A program made the position numbers and the translations under genes. The notes below the pieces were generated by a model that saw only the letters and a list, made by a program, of their open reading frames with translations, was not told where the DNA came from and did not search any database. From contig NZ_JAYFFI010000001.1 of the NCBI RefSeq assembly GCF_036289405.1, forward strand, positions 186,001 to 250,000: DNA of 64,000 nt, written 5' to 3'. Shown one piece after another: positions 59,746 through 64,000 of the stretch. The first letter of the stretch is position 1, and every line of letters starts with the position of its first letter. Source of the stretch: Pseudoramibacter faecis (GTDB taxonomy: Bacteria; Bacillota; Clostridia; Eubacteriales; Eubacteriaceae).

Positions 59746-60459
59746 ATGATTCCATATTTATCCGAATTTATCGGTACCGCCATGCTCGTTCTCTTAGGGG
59801 ACGGCGTTTGTTGCGGTCAAAATCTTGAAGGAACAAACTGGAAGGGCGCAGGCTCTGTTCATACGATCATCGGCTGGGGTCTCGCAGTTGGTCTGCCGGC
59901 TATGGCCTTTGGCGCACAGTCCGGTGCTCACTTCAATCCTGCTGTTACCCTCGGGATGGCCTGCATCGGCAACTTCGAATGGTCCATGGTTCCGGGCTAT
60001 ATCGTTTGCCAAATGCTCGGCGGCTTCGTCGGCGCTATCATCCTGTGGCTCTACTACAAACCGCAATTCGATGCGACCACCGATCCGGGTACTATCAAAG
60101 GGTGCTTCTGCACAGCTCCGAATATTAGAAACACGTTCTTTAACTTCTTATCAGAATTTATTGCGACATTCTTCCTGCTGTTCTTCATCCTGACGATTCC
60201 TGCTGCTGTCGGTGCTGCCGGTGCCGCCGCTTTCGTCGTTGACCTGATCATCATGTGCGTCGGCTATTCGCTGGGTGCCACCACTGGGTTCTCCATGAAC
60301 GCAGCGCGTGACTTCTCGCCGCGTCTGGCCCATGCCATTCTGCCGATTCCGAACAAAGGCGATTCCGATTTTGGTTATGCCTGGAACGCAGCAATCACCC
60401 CGATCCTCGGCGGTATTTGCGGCGCTTTTGTCGGCCAGATGGTCGTTGGCTGGCTCTAA
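59746..60459 (+). CDS. glpF: MIP-family glycerol facilitator/aquaglyceroporin
   Basis: A 237-residue six-helix channel. The first pore motif is canonical (SGAHFNPAVTLG near residue 67). The second is altered: GFSMNAARDFSPRLAHAI near residue 185 has NAA where glycerol facilitators have NPA, while the following Arg and Asp, which favour glycerol selectivity, are kept. FLSEFIATFFLLFFILTIPA is the repeat-two start. The Asp after the Arg points to the GlpF rather than the water-only subfamily. GGGGGA precedes ATG 59746. No glycerol kinase or dehydrogenase gene is adjacent. Confidence 0.92.
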   Translation: MIPYLSEFIGTAMLVLLGDGVCCGQNLEGTNWKGAGSVHTIIGWGLAVGLPAMAFGAQSGAHFNPAVTLGMACIGNFEWSMVPGYIVCQMLGGFVGAIILWLYYKPQFDATTDPGTIKGCFCTAPNIRNTFFNFLSEFIATFFLLFFILTIPAAVGAAGAAAFVVDLIIMCVGYSLGATTGFSMNAARDFSPRLAHAILPIPNKGDSDFGYAWNAAITPILGGICGAFVGQMVVGWL

Positions 60460-60535
60460 AGCCAACCTGACAGTTCAATCGCTGTCTTATCAGCTTTCGG
60501 TAAAATTTTATTATTGCGACCTTTCACACGCGGAA

Positions 60536-60567
60536 GACTGCTCGGTTTCCCGAGCAGCTTTTTTATT
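60536..60567 (+). terminator. Terminator of glpF
   Basis: An eight-bp stem CTGCTCGG / CCGAGCAG (60538-60545 with 60550-60557) with a four-base loop and T-run. Confidence 0.85.
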
Positions 60568-60611
60568 GGCGTCCTTTTCCTATTCACCTTGATCGCCGTT
60601 ATTTTGGCGCA

Positions 60612-60640
60612 GCAAAAAGCCGACAGTCACCTGCCGGCTA
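60612..60640 (-). terminator. Terminator of the mtnP-mtnA operon
   Basis: On the minus strand a nine-bp stem with one G-T pair and loop GTGA (60618-60639) is followed by TTTTT, about 100 bp after the isomerase remnant. Confidence 0.8.
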
Positions 60641-60736
60641 AAATAAGGAAAAGAAATGAAATGTTCGAAGCGCTTGCCCCAAACAATTGACGTTGCTATT
60701 ATAACCAAAAGCCAGTGGCGCTGCAAGCCCCGGCTT

Positions 60737-61601
60737 TTATTTTTTCGCTTTTTTCTGTCCCTTTATCCGAGACGGCTTTTGTTTAAAATCCACGATCAAA
60801 CGGTTCACCTGATCGTGCGCCGCAAAACAGAAGTCCCGCGGATCCCGCTCCTGCCAAAAATGCGCCGCAATCAGTTCACAGGAAAGGACGTGCCAGCCAA
60901 CGGCATCCAGCTGCGCCATCACATCCGACAGGGGCAAAAATCCTTCGCCGGGAATCCAATGCCGGTCCAGATGGCCGTCATTGTCTGAAAAATGCAGGGC
61001 CTTGAGGCGGCTGCCATAATCTTTTAGAATGCGCCCCTCCCGCAAGGCAGCATATAATCGTGGGACACGTCGTAGCACAGACCGAAACGGGGCGCGTCAA
61101 TTTCGTCAAGCAGCCGCCGCAGTAAAAATTGCCGAGTCACGTTCTCCACCGCGATATTGACCCCGTATTTTTCGCCGGCGTCGGCCAGCTCCGAAAAAAG
61201 GCCCGTCCGTTATCAAAATCATAAGGGCCCAGCTCGAAATCGACGGTGTGCACCACGATCGCCGGCACTGCAAAACGGGCACAATCCGTCACATCACCGA
61301 CAAGCCGATCGAGGTAGGCGCGGTTTTCGGATAACGGCCGCTCCCAAATGCGGCTGTATCCCATATAAGGCGCGTGAAAATTGGTGATGTCGAGATGATG
61401 GCGCGCCGCAAGCTCTGGGAAACGCTCCTTGGAGATGCGCGCCGGGGCCGTTTCGTCCTCCCAGGAGAGCATTACTTCATCAAAGCCGGCGTCGCGAATA
61501 GCCGCCAGCCGCTCCTCCATGGGCATAAAATAACCGAACCAGGCAAACATGCTGGTGGTCCAGTCCTGCGCCGGTTCGGTTTTCTTTGATTTATCCTTCA
61601 T
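60737..61601 (-). pseudogene. Sugar-phosphate isomerase/epimerase (xylose isomerase-like TIM barrel), broken by two frameshifts
   Basis: Three reading frames join into one AP-endonuclease-2/xylose-isomerase-like protein of about 287 residues. Frame one: AAIRDAGFDEVMLSWEDE and IVVHTVDFELGPYDFDNGRA. Frame two: FSELADAGEKYGVNIAVENV and FGLCYDVSHDY. Frame three: AALREGRILKDYGSRLKALH, FSDNDGHLDRHWIPGEGFLP, then SCELIAAHFW. The first shift is at a six-T run near 61197-61202 and the second at TATAT near 61052-61056. Metal-ligand residues (E in VENV, D in YDVSHD, H in SDNDGHLD) are all still encoded, so the damage is recent or a sequencing error. The start overlaps mtnA by 11 bases. Confidence 0.8.
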
Positions 61602-62619
61602 TTTTGAGTTTGGGAATGTGTTTAATATAGGGCGGATAAAGCACGCCCCTCTCCGTAATGATAGCTGAAACATTTTGGTGCGGCGTCACATCGAAGGCCG
61701 GATTTTCGAAGCGGATGCCCTCCGGCGCCGTCTGCACCCCGGCGAAGCGCCCCACTTCGCTAGGGTCGCGCTCCTCGATGACGATTTCGTCGCCGGTCAT
61801 CATGTCAAAATCGATGGTCGAGGTCGGCGCCGCCACATAAAAGGGAATGCCGTGCTCCCCGGCGAGCACCGACACCGAATAGGTTCCGATTTTATTGGCC
61901 ACATCGCCGTTTCGAGTGATGCGGTCCGCCCCGACGATCACCGCGTCGATCTTGCCCTGACGCATCATCCAACCCGCCATATTGTCGGTGATCAGGGTGA
62001 CGGGAATGCCGTCTTTGTGGAGTTCGTAGGCCGTAAGCCTGGCCCCCTGCAAAAGCGGCCGGGTTTCGTCAGCATAAACCGAAATCTCCTTTCCGGCTTC
62101 GCAGGCCGCGCGAATCACCCCGAGAGCCGTGCCGTAATCCGCCGTGGCCAGGGCGCCGGCGTTGCAATGGGTGAGCACGGTATCCTTCGGATGCAAAAGC
62201 GCCGCTCCGGTTTTGCCCATGGCGCGGCACATGGCGATATCCTCGGTGCAAATGGCGTCCGCCTCGACCCTAAGCGCCGCGCAAGCATCCCGGCCGGCGT
62301 CCAGAGCCGCCTTCAGGCAAGCCTCCTGTCGGTCGACGGCCCAAAAAAGGTTGACCGCCGTCGGCCTTGTCGCCCGCAGCTCGTTGCAGGCCTGCCGCAC
62401 CTGAGAGGCAAAATTCGGTTTGTGCTCGAATTCCCGGGCAGCCAAATATACGGCATAGCCTGCCGTCACGCCGATGGCCGGCGCTCCGCGCACCACCATG
62501 GTTACAATCGCATCGCAGACTTCGCGATAATCGGTGTAGCTGTGAATCACCTCCTCGGTCGGCAACCGGGTTTGGTCGATCAGTTTTAACGCTTCGTCTT
62601 TAAAATAAACCGGGCGCAT
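61591..62619 (-). CDS. mtnA: Methylthioribose-1-phosphate isomerase MtnA
   Basis: A 342-residue isomerase converting 5-methylthioribose-1-phosphate to the ribulose form. VVRGAPAIGVTAGYAVYLA near residue 43, RPTAVNLFWAVDRQ near residue 90, THCNAGALATADYGTALGVI near residue 150 with the catalytic Cys, TLITDNMAGWMM near residue 210 and GADRITRNGDVANKIGTY near residue 225 with the catalytic Asp are all present. ATG 62619 overlaps the mtnP stop by one base (TAATG), so translation is coupled. eIF2B-like relatives differ in the NAGALAT region. Confidence 0.95.
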   Translation of the reverse strand: MRPVYFKDEALKLIDQTRLPTEEVIHSYTDYREVCDAIVTMVVRGAPAIGVTAGYAVYLAAREFEHKPNFASQVRQACNELRATRPTAVNLFWAVDRQEACLKAALDAGRDACAALRVEADAICTEDIAMCRAMGKTGAALLHPKDTVLTHCNAGALATADYGTALGVIRAACEAGKEISVYADETRPLLQGARLTAYELHKDGIPVTLITDNMAGWMMRQGKIDAVIVGADRITRNGDVANKIGTYSVSVLAGEHGIPFYVAAPTSTIDFDMMTGDEIVIEERDPSEVGRFAGVQTAPEGIRFENPAFDVTPHQNVSAIITERGVLYPPYIKHIPKLKNEG

Positions 62620-63377
62620 TATTTTCTCCCGATTCTTTCAATCATCCGAAAGATGAGGGTCTTCATCTCTTCCGTGTTTTCAGCCAGCACCCGCATCACC
62701 ATTTCATTGGTCACCGGCGGAATGTCGGGGTTGTCCTTAAGTCCGGCGTCGTAATCCGTCACCAGGGCGATATTGACCACCGGCAGATTTTTTTCCTGGC
62801 AGAGATAGGCCTCGGGATATTGGGTCATATTCACGAGATCGCCGCCGATCACCGAAAAATATTTGCTTTCGGCCTTGGTGGAAAAGCGCGGCCCGTTAAT
62901 CACCACGGTGGTGCCGCCGTCGTGCATGGTATGCCCCATGCGCGCCCCTTCTTCCAGGGCATACTGACGCAGCCTTTCGTTGTAGGGCTCGGCGGAACTC
63001 AAATGCTCAACCTTCGGGCTTTCATAAAACGTGTCCCTGCGGCCGCCGGTCATATTGATGTACTGATCGGTAACCACAAAATCGCCGGGTTTGTAATCCT
63101 CCCGCAACGAGCCGACACAATTCGCCGAAATCACCGCTTTAACGCCGAGCTGCGCCATCGCGTCCACATTGGCACGGTAATTCACTTCGGCCGGGCTGTA
63201 GATATGCCCCTTGCCATGGCGCGGCATGAAGGCGACCTTCTTGCCGTTCACATCCAAAAGACTGATGGATTCCGAAGGCTTGCCGTAGGGCGTGTCTGCA
63301 TCGACCCGCCGGTATTCGTTCCCTAATTCATAAAGTCCAGAGCCGCCGAACACACCAATATCTGCTGAATAATACAT
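62619..63377 (-). CDS. mtnP: S-methyl-5'-thioadenosine phosphorylase MtnP
   Basis: A 252-residue nucleoside phosphorylase cleaving methylthioadenosine to adenine and methylthioribose-1-phosphate. ADIGVFGGSGLYEL at the N-terminus, FMPRHGKGHIYSPAEVNYRAN near residue 50 (phosphate site), SANCVGSLREDYKPGDFVVT near residue 84, NGPRFSTKAESKYF near residue 160, and TQYPEAYLCQEKNLP near residue 182 match the MTAP family. Purine nucleoside phosphorylase II is the alternative, but the adjacent mtnA supports MtnP. AAGGAG is nine bases before ATG 63377. Confidence 0.93.
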   Translation of the reverse strand: MYYSADIGVFGGSGLYELGNEYRRVDADTPYGKPSESISLLDVNGKKVAFMPRHGKGHIYSPAEVNYRANVDAMAQLGVKAVISANCVGSLREDYKPGDFVVTDQYINMTGGRRDTFYESPKVEHLSSAEPYNERLRQYALEEGARMGHTMHDGGTTVVINGPRFSTKAESKYFSVIGGDLVNMTQYPEAYLCQEKNLPVVNIALVTDYDAGLKDNPDIPPVTNEMVMRVLAENTEEMKTLIFRMIERIGRK

Positions 63378-63402
63378 TGCACTGCTCCTTTTTATTGAAT
63401 AC

Positions 63403-63440
63403 GCAAATAGCGGCGACGCCCATCCGCCGCCGCTATTTGC
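63403..63440 (-). other. Perfect 13-bp inverted repeat upstream of mtnP
   Basis: GCAAATAGCGGCG (63403-63415) and its exact complement (63428-63440) flank a 12-base loop, between the right-edge gene and mtnP. There is no T-run on either side. The mtnP ribosome binding site lies about 15 bases past the stem. Confidence 0.6.
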
Positions 63441-63458
63441 TGCCATTTAACGACAATT

Positions 63459-64000
63459 TTAATAATTTTTCTTCTTGCGCCAGGCGCCCTTTTCATACTG
63501 ATCGCCGTCGTTCAGTTCGGCTTTAAAGCCCAGCCACTTGTAACGGGTGTCGTCGTCGCCCTTTAGATCGTTGGGGTCCGCCGGCTCTTCAGAGGCCGGT
63601 ACCTGCGCTGCCGGAGGTTCGGACGCGGCCGCTTCAGCGATCGGTGCCGCCTCCGAAGGCTCCGGAACGTCTTCGCAAATCACTTCCTGGACGGTTCCGT
63701 AAACCTCGGCTTCATCGGATTCATAAGCTGTCGTCTCGTAATCCGGGGCCGCAGGCTCTTCCGTTTCAGAGACCACGGCCTGGGCAATGGCCAATGCCGC
63801 CCCCAGCACATCCTGGGAGGCCTTTGGTTTGAGACGTGTCTTTTTCCTCGCCGGCTTGGGTTTCGCCACACGGCGTACTTTCTTGCAGACCTGCTGTTTG
63901 GGAGGTGTTTTTTCCTCCGGCTGGGACGCCGGCAAAACCGCCTCGGCAGTCGGCTCTAGCGTCCGCATCTCCGGCTTGGGCGCCGGTTGCATCGAAACTT
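63459..64000 (-). CDS. Unrecognised Pro/Ala/Glu-rich protein, open to the window edge
   Basis: The frame is open from the right edge, with a first in-window ATG at 63992 (177 residues). No family is recognised. The sequence has three parts: a basic Lys/Arg/Pro block near residues 32-60 (CKKVRRVAKPKPARKKTRLK), a long acidic Glu/Ala/Pro block (about 75-140), and a short ordered-looking C-terminus TRYKWLGFKAELNDGDQYEK ending in basic residues. Composition suggests a disordered, possibly DNA- or wall-associated protein. Whether 63992 is the true start cannot be told. It may be co-transcribed with mtnP. Confidence 0.5.
   Translation of the reverse strand, partial: VSMQPAPKPEMRTLEPTAEAVLPASQPEEKTPPKQQVCKKVRRVAKPKPARKKTRLKPKASQDVLGAALAIAQAVVSETEEPAAPDYETTAYESDEAEVYGTVQEVICEDVPEPSEAAPIAEAAASEPPAAQVPASEEPADPNDLKGDDDTRYKWLGFKAELNDGDQYEKGAWRKKKNY

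Noticed and set aside
63403..63440. Intrinsic terminator for the right-edge gene
   Set aside because: The stem is perfect but no T-run follows on either strand, so it is listed as an unexplained inverted repeat.

Overview
The window is a piece of a GC-rich, low-GC-Gram-positive-type (Firmicutes/Clostridia) chromosome. The evidence is the gene order spoVG-glmU-prs-pth-mfd-prsA-like-spoVB-like-mazG-hup-rqcP-ftsB-tilS-hpt-ftsH-coaX-dus, together with addBA, CarD, a CymR-type Rrf2 protein, DegV and strong AGGAGG ribosome binding sites. The sporulation genes that normally sit in this neighbourhood (yabP, yabQ, spoIIE, spoVT) are absent. That fits an asporogenous relative of Eubacteriaceae (Pseudoramibacter/Eubacterium-like), but the species is an inference.

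Layout, left to right. 1-615: the 3' part of a HAD phosphatase gene (minus). 909-8599: a complete, tightly coupled histidine operon hisZ-G-D-C-B-H-A-F-IE (plus) using the short HisG/HisZ pair, closed by a terminator. 8663-12038 (minus): an arginase-fold protein, an rRNA cytosine methyltransferase and a PIN/TRAM membrane protein. 12385-14211: glmS, with no visible glmS ribozyme. 14379-18752: a divergent DeoR regulator facing a mannitol-type PTS EIICBA and a SorE-type sugar-phosphate dehydrogenase. 18962-22575: CarD and a Tex protein lacking its usual N-terminus (minus), then DegV (plus). 22727-27255 (plus): an Rrf2/CymR regulator, a 0.7 kb AT-rich gap with a decayed regulator-like gene, then an ECF sigma factor, a membrane protein and an ABC exporter in one overlapping operon.

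27395-49464 is a long minus-strand housekeeping block: murE, a UPF0489 protein, dus, coaX, a thioesterase, ftsH, hpt, tilS, four tRNAs (Leu, fMet, Met, Glu) from one strong promoter, ppx, ftsB, rqcP, hup, mazG, a SpoVB/MurJ-like flippase, a PrsA-like lipoprotein, mfd, pth, prs, a shortened glmU and spoVG. 49666-52388 (plus): murC coupled to a patatin-like protein that has lost all of its catalytic motifs. 52490-59348 (minus): addB-addA. 59746-60459 (plus): a GlpF-type channel with a structured leader. 60737-63377 (minus): the methylthioadenosine salvage genes mtnP-mtnA, followed by a frameshifted sugar isomerase. A charged, Pro/Ala-rich open frame runs off the right edge.

Themes: cell-wall precursor supply (glmS, truncated glmU, murC, murE, a lipid II flippase candidate), PRPP and purine metabolism (prs, hpt, his operon), transcription-repair coupling (mfd, carD, tex), recombination (addAB) and hexitol uptake. 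The observations most worth checking are the catalytically dead patatin behind murC, GlmU ending before its acetyltransferase active site, Tex lacking about 70 N-terminal residues, the SorE-type dehydrogenase in place of MtlD, the sigma/ABC module, and the sporulation-cluster skeleton without its sporulation genes.
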